Below are positions 52,801 to 61,358 of a DNA stretch of 64,000 bases, one piece after another (the stretch's first letter is position 1; the number at the start of each line of letters is the position of its first letter). Under the pieces are notes generated by a model. It had not been told where the DNA came from, made no database searches, and worked only from the letters and a program-made list of their open reading frames with translations. This DNA comes from Istiophorus platypterus. Its lineage: Eukaryota; Chordata; Actinopteri; Istiophoriformes; Istiophoridae. A program made the translations under genes and the position numbers. The stretch is from assembly GCA_016859345.1 (NCBI GenBank), contig CM029128.1, positions 20,654,604 through 20,718,603 of the forward strand. The letters run 5' to 3'.

Positions 52801-54732
52801 CAAGGACGGACGGCTGGATGGAAAAATAACAGAGGCAGGGAGACACAGAAACAGTGTTCATTCAAACTCACAACAATATAACAGTACTCATTTCTGATCA
52901 ACTCATCAGTCTGCTAAGCTTCTTTGTATGTCCTTTGACCCGCAGTGAATTCCTACCTTTGCTTTAGAGAAGGAGATCCGACACAGACAGGCTTTGAGCT
53001 TAGCCTCCAGCTTCTCCAAGCTCAGAATCTCCTTCCTGTTCACACAGACACATAGTAAGATCTAGGTGTGTAACTGTGTGTATTTCAGCCATGTGTAGCT
53101 AAACAGGTTAATTTGTCGGGGTTATGTAAGCATGAGGTGTTGGTGCCAGCAGCAGCTGACAACAAACCCTATCAGAGTACTTAAGTCAGACATCGGACTC
53201 GGCTGATAGTTGACAGCTGCCCTACATTAAGTGGAGCTGCTGTGATGACAAAAAAGCAGTAGCATGAAAAAGCTCTGCCTCTCAAACCACTGGAATCTTA
53301 GAACTCTGGCATTTTATGCTGAGGCTCAGAAATGTGAAAAAATTCCTGAATATGCCTCAACAAGGAGCTGAAAACTTGTCATATTCAGAATAAACATCCT
53401 GGGTTTGAGGCTCATGCAGAAGACAAAAATAATACTGACTAAATGTTGACTTTGACAGGTCAAGTATCTTTAAGTCTCTGCCAGTAGATATTCCTTGAAA
53501 CAATGTGAAAAAAATCACCAAAGATGATTTGGAAACCGATCAGCAGGAATATAAATGTTCTGTATGTGACAGTCTCACCTGTCCATGGAGTGTGAAAGTG
53601 TAATCTGGTGGTACAGGTGCAGAAAGGTTAAGGCAGTGATGGCTTTGGACTTGAAGTCGAGCTTCTCGGCAACAATCTTCTCCATGCGGCCAAGATCGGA
53701 CACAGTGAACTTGCACTGTCCGATGCGGATGAGTTCGTCGGTTGGCGTCAGGTTGCACTCCTCCTCCGTCACTTTTGCCGCCATGTGGAGGCAGCTGAGG
53801 CTGACGCAGGACAGGTGCTTTGGCTGGATCTGAGGGGGGAGCAAGAGGTGCGTCAGAAACAAAAAAAAAAAGACTTTTTGAATAAAAATTTCTTTTTCTA
53901 TGCCAGAAGAATTGTGAACTAATCCCAGTTTAATAAAGGCCACGTCAGGCTGCTGAGGATATCACAAGGTCGGCAACAAACGCATTTTACTCACTGCTGT
54001 GAATTTATGATTTAGTTAGAACTGATAATGAAAATAGGAAATAACAAATTATATAAAAAAGACTGAAAAAAATAATATGTAACAAGATTATCTACTGTGC
54101 CAATGAGGAATATTGTTTTAAATTCTATAACCTTTTCAGTGCACATAAACTTCAAGCTGAATCCTTTTAATTAATCAGATTCTGTACTTGTTTAAATTTG
54201 TTTGAATCTACTTCTGGTGCTGCACTGGCACTAGAGCTACAGGCTTTTGCAACCACATTAAAAGCCAAAATGTGTCACCATTCCCTGCTTTAAAAAGGAC
54301 AGCTCAAGTCTCCTGTGTCTGGTCTTTTTAGGTGAAAGCATATCATACCCTCATCATGGCCAGGAATCTGTCCAGCAGGTTAACAGCCAGGACGAAAGTC
54401 TGCGTGCTGTAACCGAAGAAGCTGGTCAGACTCCACAGGTCCTCCACTTTGGCATCTCTGCATTTGGCAGAGATCCGACTGCCGTCCTGTAAAACAAGGC
54501 GGTGCTGGTGATTAAACTGGTTTGTCTGTCACAACACTGATGACTGACGTTTGGGGTTTGAAGGGAAGATTTGCCATTTACTGAATCTACTCTAGAACAA
54601 TGATCTGTTTTTGTCACACGTGCTCACCCATGATGTGGATTCAATGAGGCTAAGTCCCGTCTCTTTAGGGAGATAATGAACCTCCTGCTCATAGTTCACC
54701 CGCAGCTCCTTCATCAGCTTGAATGCATCCAT
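49680..54732 (-). CDS. ccng2: Cyclin G2, complete
   Basis: Known role: cyclin G2 is an atypical cyclin that slows the cell cycle, binds PP2A B' subunits, shuttles between cytoplasm and nucleus, and is induced by FOXO factors in quiescent cells. Seen: seven minus-strand exons (54628-54732, 54349-54486, 53579-53829, 52957-53035, 52715-52813, 51639-51838, 49680-49812) join to 334 residues. The order is an N-terminal LPKETGLSLIES motif, cyclin box (VEDLWSLTSFFGYSTQTFVL, AVNLLDRFLAMM, QPKHLSCVSLSCLHMAAK), LEAKLKACLCRISFSKAKPS, YASPECCKPNHRRLQWIVSR, RTAQNLHSYRSVPELPTIPE and the PEST-like SEDSCEDVMSSGEESLSSS. The SEDSCED tail and SPECCKP separate it from cyclin G1. Human CCNG2 has 344 residues. Confidence 0.95.
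49813..51638 (-). other. ccng2: ccng2 intron 6, nothing recognised
   Basis: Contains a short (GA)n at 49,816-49,836 and a (GT)n at about 50,890-50,912. No exon recognised. Confidence 0.7.
51639..51838 (-). CDS. ccng2: ccng2 coding exon 6
   Basis: Encodes residues 225-291 (LLLWSERVAQCLSDYASPEC, QWIVSRRTAQNLHSYRSVPE). Acceptor is CCCAG, donor is GAG|GTCAGA. Confidence 0.95.
52715..52813 (-). CDS. ccng2: ccng2 coding exon 5
   Basis: Encodes residues 192-224 (PSVLALSLLRQEIEAIQSED), phase 0 at both ends. Acceptor is TCCAG, donor is AAG|GTAAAC. Confidence 0.94.
52957..53035 (-). CDS. ccng2: ccng2 coding exon 4
   Basis: Encodes residues 165-191 (KEILSLEKLEAKLKACLCRI, SFSKAK), almost identical to mammalian cyclin G2. 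Acceptor is AACAG, donor is AAG|GTAGGA. Confidence 0.95.
53579..53829 (-). CDS. ccng2: ccng2 coding exon 3
   Basis: Encodes residues 82-165: the second half of the cyclin box (IQPKHLSCVSLSCLHMAAKV) and IRIGQCKFTVSDLGRMEKIV. Acceptor is CTCAG, donor is CAG|GTGAGA. Confidence 0.96.
54349..54486 (-). CDS. ccng2: ccng2 coding exon 2
   Basis: Encodes residues 36-81 (CRDAKVEDLWSLTSFFGYST, FVLAVNLLDRFLAMM), the first half of the cyclin box. Acceptor is TTACAG, donor is AGG|GTATGA. Confidence 0.96.
54628..54732 (-). CDS. ccng2: ccng2 coding exon 1 (start)
   Basis: ATG at 54732-54730 gives MDAFKLMKELRVNYEQEVHY. It is shorter than the mammalian N-terminus but leads into the conserved GLSLIES. Context GACATGG is favourable. 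Donor is TGG|GTGAGC. Confidence 0.9.
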
Positions 54733-56411
54733 GTCTCAGCTGGCACAGGAAGAAGTGATCTCTAATTTTCACCACAGTATTCACACTGCGAAACAGAAAA
54801 GCACCAAGATTCAGCTCCAAAACACAAACACATGTTGATGTCAGAGTGTTCTCTGATCAGTCCAAAATACAAATAAAACCCACAAAGAGATCACAACTGT
54901 AATCTTTGTAAATTTTCTGTTTCAAATACAATTTTCGTTAAATAAATTCTGTGTAGTGTCTTATCTGACCTTTTTTTGGCTAAATAATACAGGACTTATC
55001 ACTAGCTCAACAAGTTCTCTGCCATTTCAGTGAAAAAAAACAGAATAAAAACACCCTGGTGATAAAGCAATAATTTGGGGCTTGTCTCTGACATGTCTGT
55101 TATTTCATTTTTCTTTTACAATTACCCCCCCTCAAAAAAAGTAAATTAGCAGAAAGGTCTGCACTTTCATAATTATTTAGCCGAAAATTAACAAAGAACA
55201 ACTTTGATAAATCAATAACTTGTTTGAATAATTACCAAAAAAAGACAAGTAACATTCTAAATATATGCTACTTTTCCCCGTTTCATGTAATTATGAATAT
55301 AATATAATGAAGATTTAGGATGTTGATCTGAGAACAAAAGACTGTGGGAGTTTTATAAATGTTGTAGTGTCATTATTGACCCATGTTTTATTTTTTTAAG
55401 GGGGTTTTCTCTCGGCCTTTGTCGGATGGTTACTGTACTGTACATCACTGGCCTACATCCTGCCTCGGTGCTAACACGGGTCACAGCCCAAAGCCCAGCC
55501 CACTTCCCTCAGCTGGGCTCGGGTGTCAGATTTCCTCTGGTTGACGTCTTCTGCCCTGTGACCGAAAAAAACAACCACCTATTCTGTTTCTCGAGGTGTT
55601 TTCTGTAAATAAAAAACCTACAGAAAACGAAAACATTGTCCGTGAGGCTGGAACCTTCGGTTCTATCGTTTCACTTGACGCTAACCGAGGAAGCTAACGT
55701 TAACCGCTGCTAGCTAACGTTTAAATCCTCTCTGGCCGGAGCGGGGGAGGGGCTGGGCTTTTTTTTTTCATTTCTTCCCATTTTAAAGGTCTATCAAAAT
55801 ATACTGTAAAATACGACTATCGACAAAGAAAACTACTGTTTAATTTAATCTTAGCACAGTATTGATGTAACAGATGAGGCTTCTCTTCGATAATCTAACG
55901 TTCAACCGTGGTAATGGGGGAAAAAAAAGGTCGACTGGAGTCGGGTCCAGTGAAAAAAACAACAACAACAACAACAACAGACAAGAAAAAACATCTGGCT
56001 GTAGGATGAAATCGTTTATGCTAACGAATAAAAACACCGATTATAGAGATTCTTAAACTCACTCTCTTAGGTGAATGCCACTATTTCCTAACAGGGGCTG
56101 GTGAATAGACTTAAACAGCGTTTCAGTCGATCCTATCTGAATTTGTTTGGTTTTGTTTTGGGGTTTTTTGTTTTTTTTAAGTATGTGATGTAAAATTATT
56201 TGCGAAAGAAAAGAAACATATTGTTTATTTGAGAGAGTTACAAGCTTTTGTCACCGAAGACTGTAGCTAAATCAACGCTCCATTGTCGACCGTTTACGTT
56301 CATCTTGTTTTTATCCTGCTCCTTCGAGTTAACTGTTGGCAGAAAACGCAAAATATGGTTCTGTAAATAGGCCCGTGTAGTGTGTTGTTTTAATAAAGGA
56401 ATAAAGGTCGG
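54733..56411 (-). other. ccng2: Probable 5' UTR intron of ccng2
   Basis: No coding exon recognised. CpG-containing sequence at 55,630-55,760 (with GGGGGAGGGGCTGGG) could be an alternative first exon or promoter. An (AAC)n run lies at 55,957-55,979. Confidence 0.5.
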
Positions 56412-56860
56412 CTCTACCTGTTTCTCCGAGTTAAATCCACATATCGCTTGTACCTGCTGTATCGTAGACTTGTTCCTTCTCGTCTTTCTTTCTCTTTTGT
56501 TGATGTTCACAACGCTCACGCCCACATGCTGACGTAAGACTGGGGCAACCAATCAAATGCTTGGTTTCCAGAATAGTAATCACCTACTCTCGGGTTTGAC
56601 GGTAAAAATTAAAGCCTACAGCTGCTGGTTTGTTGTCGTTTTCACTTAAAATATGATACTTTCGCGAGTCACTTTGCACTTGCAATCGATAATCAATCTC
56701 CGATCAAACTACAAAATCCTCTGGCAGTGGACTACAGGGGATCTATTCCACCTAGGAGTCCGCTCTGATTGACGTTTCCGTTAGCCAATCGCAGAGCCGC
56801 AATTTGGTGCGTTCAAATAGTCCGCCCAAAATGCGAGGCTCTGATTGGCTGATGGCTGTA
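56412..56860. promoter_or_regulatory. ccng2: ccng2 promoter region with three CCAAT boxes
   Basis: CCAAT boxes in NF-Y-like context occur at 56,549-56,553 (plus), 56,785-56,789 (plus) and 56,844-56,848 (minus). TTCAAA at 56,812-56,817, the reverse of a CHR element (TTTGAA), lies between the last two. Candidate donors for a non-coding ccng2 exon are CAG|GTAGAG near 56,420 and CAG|GTACAA near 56,453 on the minus strand. The region lies between divergent ccng2 and ccni and may serve both. Start sites are inferred. Confidence 0.5.
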
Positions 56861-57780
56861 AAGAGCCCTGACGCAATCTTAGCATTACGTATTGCTTTTC
56901 GACAATGTCTTTCATCAATTAATCATAAACGACAGACACAACTTCTGTGAATATTATAAATGGTTCGGTTCCTGGCGATGGGCTAATTTTAGTAGTAACA
57001 ACAAAGGGACATCGATATTGTCGAGGAAATGGTAAATGTAAAGGCAAATAGACAGTGATATGCGTTCAGTGGTACTTATAAAACAACACCCACTGATAAA
57101 GCAGAACAACTTCTTTTTAATCATATAAGCATTAGTGATAACGTGCATGTAGGCTGAGCAGCCGCTGTTGTCACAGCCCTTCAAAATAACATATACTCTT
57201 CCAGTAGGAGCTGTCTCAAAAGTAGGCAAAAATATGTCATCATTTACTCTGGAGTTCCGCCTTATTGAGGAACTAAACCACAAAACACACGAGTACTACA
57301 ACCTCTGTTCCGTGGCCTATAATGTAGTCAACGTTAGAGACAATGGGCCAGTTCTTGAACAAATGCTTCACCTGCTCCACAGCTATAACCCAGGTTCCAG
57401 AAGGATGTTTTGTGATAGATCCCGAGCAACAGCCACGACTGTGTCCAGCAAACACAGACTTTTTTTTAATCTCTCAGGTTTATGCTAATTGTACGAGTAG
57501 ATGTGTAGATGTGAAATGGAGTTTACTTTTAATGAAACGTATCATATGATGGATTTGAGGCATACCCAGTTTCTATCATCCTTTGTATGCTGTGTATTTT
57601 GTTGCCAAAATAATGAAAGAATAATTACATTTTAGCAGGACACATAATAGACTGATAATAAACTCTTTACTTATGTCATGAAGTGCAGTTGTCTCACTAT
57701 AAATCACGGCTGGCTCTTGTTGAAAGCACCCATACAAGTATTTCCTATATTCCCGTGTTAATTTGCGACATTATTATTAT
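56861..57780. other. Interval between ccng2 and ccni promoters
   Basis: No gene recognised. Overlapping 60- to 106-codon frames exist on both strands around 57,168-57,549 but resemble no family I know. Confidence 0.55.
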
Positions 57781-58085
57781 GGGAATATTCCACAGAGGGT
57801 GGGATTGTTTTGGCCTCCGGTTCCGCCTGGTCCTGGGCGGAGCCTATTTCCCCCTCTCTTCCCCCTCAGTCCCCTCCTCGGAAGTAGACATATCTGTCTA
57901 TATTCCGTTCTTTTATTTTTATATGTTTTTTACAGCGTCCCCTTTTCCCCAGTAAATTAGCACCATGGAGGCCAGGATGGACGACTAAACTAAGGATCGG
58001 GTTCCCGATTTCACCCCTTTATTTATCCTCGAGTCGAGTGGACCGGATGAAATCCAACTGTGGTTTTCTCCGCTTCGCAGGGGAG
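57781..58085 (+). promoter_or_regulatory. ccni: ccni promoter and probable non-coding exon 1
   Basis: GC-rich sequence with GGGCGGAGCC (about 57,836) and GGAAGT leads to a donor GGGGAG|GTAAGG at 58,085/58,086. The ccni start codon is in a later exon with its own acceptor, so this is the likely exon 1. It contains two upstream ATGs: 57,965 (CACCATGG, 7 codons, stop at 57,986-57,988) and 58,047 (open to the splice donor). Confidence 0.6.
57965..57988 (+). other. ccni: uORF 1 of ccni, strong Kozak context
   Basis: CACCATGG is an optimal initiation context. The frame encodes MEARMDD and then TAA. If the transcript starts upstream, most scanning ribosomes should translate it before reaching the cyclin I start. 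Confidence 0.5.
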
Positions 58086-59483
58086 GTAAGGCTCGGGGCC
58101 CCGTCTACTTACTGGATCTACGTCAGCCATTTAAATGGCCCTACTGTGTAGTTAGCTCGGTCGTCGGCCGCAAACACGCTCCCGACTCCTTTTACCTGGC
58201 ACCAGCCGAGGCCGGAGACCAACGTTTTGAAAACACCGTTGTCGGACACGTTCACATTTATACAGGCAGATGAGAGTCGTTAGCAGCGCCGCCGGATCGC
58301 CGAACCGTCAAATTAGCTCCGTTCCGGGGAGTAGTCGTTGTCGGGGCACCGATGAAAGGAAACGCTTGATGCACCTGCCTCGGGAGGCCCGGTGGTTCCC
58401 AAAAAAAAGCGGGACCCCCCCGCAGGGGCTTGGCGGCAGCGGTGGACACGGCGACGAGTTAGTTTGACTCCGCTGTCCTTCAGACAGCGATCGCTTTGAT
58501 TACAGTGAGCTAGCTCCGGTGGCTAGGCGAGGAAACTCTTATGCAACTTTCCTCTGAATTGGATTTTTAGCAAGTCCAAAGTCTGTTTAATGGGGTTTCT
58601 TAAGAACCAAAAACGTGCAAAGTTACCGCGGTCTGTTCTGGGTCTGTTTTAATAGACTGGGAACCTGTAACCTGACTTATACAACATCTTCGTTGCCCTG
58701 AATAAACACTAAAGTTGCTCTGACATTGTCCTCAGGCAGCTCTGCATGTACATTTGTTCCATTATTATTATTATCATTATTATACGGGAGAGGAAAGCAA
58801 CACAAAATTCTCTTTATTTTTCATGCTTTGCTCAACGGATGGGGAACATTGATCCATCGCGTATGTCCCAGTAAAACTAATGTTGAATCACAATGTCACT
58901 ATAGAGTATATTGCCATAAACTATATTTTCTTGAAAAATCTATTGAGAAGTGTTCATTGCTTAAATAATGAGACGGAGATGTTCTGTTTTGTTTAATCCA
59001 AATGAGATAACCAACAAATCAAAGAATGTAATTGCATCTGAAAAAAAACAGTATCAAAATCCAACATTGCCTTAAAGCTGCCTGCCCCTTGGCCATAATG
59101 ACCCAGTATACCCAGAGATATTAACGGGATAGTAACCATATTATAAGAAAAATCTCCGACACCTTACAAGTTGATAGTGAGGCAGCACTATGGGTCACCG
59201 TATCGTCCACCCCTAGTCTACTGGGGACTAAAAGACCCTGGTCAATTGCAATAAGTGAGAATTTTGAATGTATCTCCTTTATCCTTTGGTCACCGAACTA
59301 TAATTGCAAAACATTAAGATTTAAGAGAATCCTCTATCTTAAGTATCAAAATGTGATGTCATAAAATGTAAAGCAGCACTGTCACATTGCTCGGCTAAAA
59401 GTCTAAATCAAACTCAGCTGTTCTTGGTGGATTAGATGAATCTGAGTATGTGTGATGTGCTGATGTGCTGTGTCACCATGCAG
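58086..59483 (+). other. ccni: Predicted first intron of ccni
   Basis: CpG-rich at its start (to about 58,500), then AT-rich. No exon recognised. Confidence 0.5.
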
Positions 59484-59643
59484 GTAGCTGTATCCAGTGG
59501 GGAGGTAGGCTCAACCAGGGGAGGAAAGGATGAAGTTTACTGAACCCTGGGGACACCAGAGGCTGTCTTTTCTTCTGGAGAAGGCCGCCTCTAGGGAAGC
59601 CAAGATGTGGAAGGTCTACGTACCAAAGAAACCCCCCTCACAG
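59484..59643 (+). CDS. ccni: Cyclin I, first coding exon (partial gene at right edge)
   Basis: Known role: cyclin I is an atypical cyclin, abundant in post-mitotic cells such as neurons and podocytes, that activates CDK5 and supports survival. Seen: ATG at 59,530 opens MKFTEPWGHQRLSFLLEKAA then SREAKMWKVYVPKKPPSQ (38 codons, phase 0), very close to the human start MKFPGPLENQRLSFLLEKAI. Donor is CAG|GTAGGG at 59,643. The 46 bases before the ATG are 5' UTR after a CATGCAG acceptor. I could not find the next exon (cyclin box) in the remaining 4.3 kb, so it lies beyond the right edge. Confidence 0.92.
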
Positions 59644-60828
59644 GTAGGGATCCATCTCTGGGGGCCTCTATTCATTATGTACACTTTGATTCACTCAAAA
59701 GATACATTTTGTGACATTAACAAAATTTGGAGCTCCATTTTGGGACAGTGATTGCACCACAATCTGCATACATACCGTTTGACGTAGGCAGTAGTTCCAT
59801 AAACTTTGCCAAAGATAACAACTTTGACACCATAACTACTTCATTTAGGTGTTTCATCTTGGTCACAATTTGATGTCAAAACCAAAACAACTCCATCACA
59901 GTGTGAAGGCACAGAAAGGTTTTAGTGATGGGAAAACATCATCAACAGATTGTTTGTTTGTATTTCATAGAAGGCAGAGCAGATCTGGTAAAGATGAGTC
60001 TTCTTGTAGTCTCAGTAGTAATGTCATGATCGCAACAAGTCTTGTTATTATTGCAAAATATGTTACTGTCAGACTGAAATAGTTGTCAGAGACACGGCAG
60101 TAGGTAACAGGTAATCATGAAGCAGTGGAAACATCAGTGAGTCACTGCGCCTGACTTCACTGGTCTCACCCAGTTTGCACGTCTGGAGACATGTTGTCGC
60201 CATTGTTTTGTTTCATCACACCCTCAGGTGGTCTCAGTCAGGTCATAAGCATGTCTCACACCACATCAGATACCTATGTAATCATTTCAGACAGTCGTTC
60301 CTACTGTGAATCTCTCAGTACTTTTATCACTTGACTCATTTTACCTCCACTGATTCATTTAGTTTTAAGCGATTCATGAAAAAAAATTGAATGTAATATT
60401 CTCTATTATAACTTATTACTTCCAAATTATTAATATTATATTTTTCTATAGAAATTAAAGCATCAGTATGGTTTACCTGTCTTTTTATTGAACCCATTTG
60501 CTCAGCCACCAGGATCAGTTGAACTTTGTCCTCTCTGTCAGGTCATGACCCAGGTCCACCCTACGTGTAGCTCCGGCCTTGTGGTAGTGTTTGTTTCCAT
60601 ACTTACATATTTTACAGAATGGCAATTACCCCTTGACCTGTCACAGGAGAGGTCTCTTTGCCTCCTGGTGGAGGGGTTGTTTTCCCCCTTTTTTTTAATG
60701 GTTTTACACTTGCCTACTGTTCCTAGTCATAAATACATAAGAAAATAGAAATATAGCCAAATGCTGATAATGGTAGCCAAACACACCAGAGAGAATCTGC
60801 AGTATCGGTCACGGAAACACGATGCCAG
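59644..60828 (+). other. ccni: ccni intron, first part
   Basis: No exon, RNA gene or clear repeat recognised. Confidence 0.65.
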
Positions 60829-61358
60829 TTCACTACATGGTCAAAGCTATGTGAACACCCCACATTTTTGTACTTTTTGGTTTGTATCCGTTCTTCCTGG
60901 TTAGGGTTAGGCCCCTCAGGTAATTGGAAGGGAACTTTATAGTTTGCTTCCAGCTTTGTGGCAACATTATGGGGAAAAATCCTTTCATGTTTCAACATGA
61001 AAATGCCCATGTGAATAAAGCCAGATAAATAAAGAAATTGTTCACCCAGTTTGGTGCAGGAGAATTTGACTGGTCTGTACAGAGCCCTAAGCTCACCCAT
61101 ATCCAAAACCTCTGGGATGAACTGGAACATTGACTGAGATCCAGACTTTATAACACAACATCAGTGCTGGACTCACTAATGCTGTTGAAGGAGAAAACCC
61201 CTGGAAACCCCAGGTTTCACATCTTGTGGACAGCTGGAAACCAGAGGAGTGGGGGCTGATGCAGCAGCCTGGGTGTTGAGAAAGACATTAGAAAGACAAG
61301 GTCAGCTATCATATGGGTTTGTAATGTTTGGGTGTCTACATACTTTACCCAGTTGTCA
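60829..61358 (+). mobile_element. Internally deleted Tc1/mariner-like element
   Basis: The left end CACTACATGGTCAAAGCTAT runs to GTGAACACCCC, and the right end GGGTGTCTACATACTTTACC is its inverted counterpart. Between them is the last third of a fish Tc1 transposase: CTTTGTGGCAACATTATGGG, TTTCAACATGAAAATGCCC, GAATTTGACTGGTCTGTACA, and CTCTGGGATGAACTGGAACA (the conserved LWDELE). Several stops interrupt it. The DNA-binding part and the first catalytic aspartates are deleted, so it is dead. Confidence 0.85.

Noticed and set aside
57168..57549. Overlapping plus- and minus-strand frames between ccng2 and ccni
   Set aside because: No similarity to any family I know, frames on both strands are equally long, and no splice or poly(A) context supports a gene.
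60898..60911. Telomere-like GGTTAGGGTTAGG
   Set aside because: Fewer than two TTAGGG units, and it aligns with the GGGCTAGGCCCC region of the Tc1 element around it.
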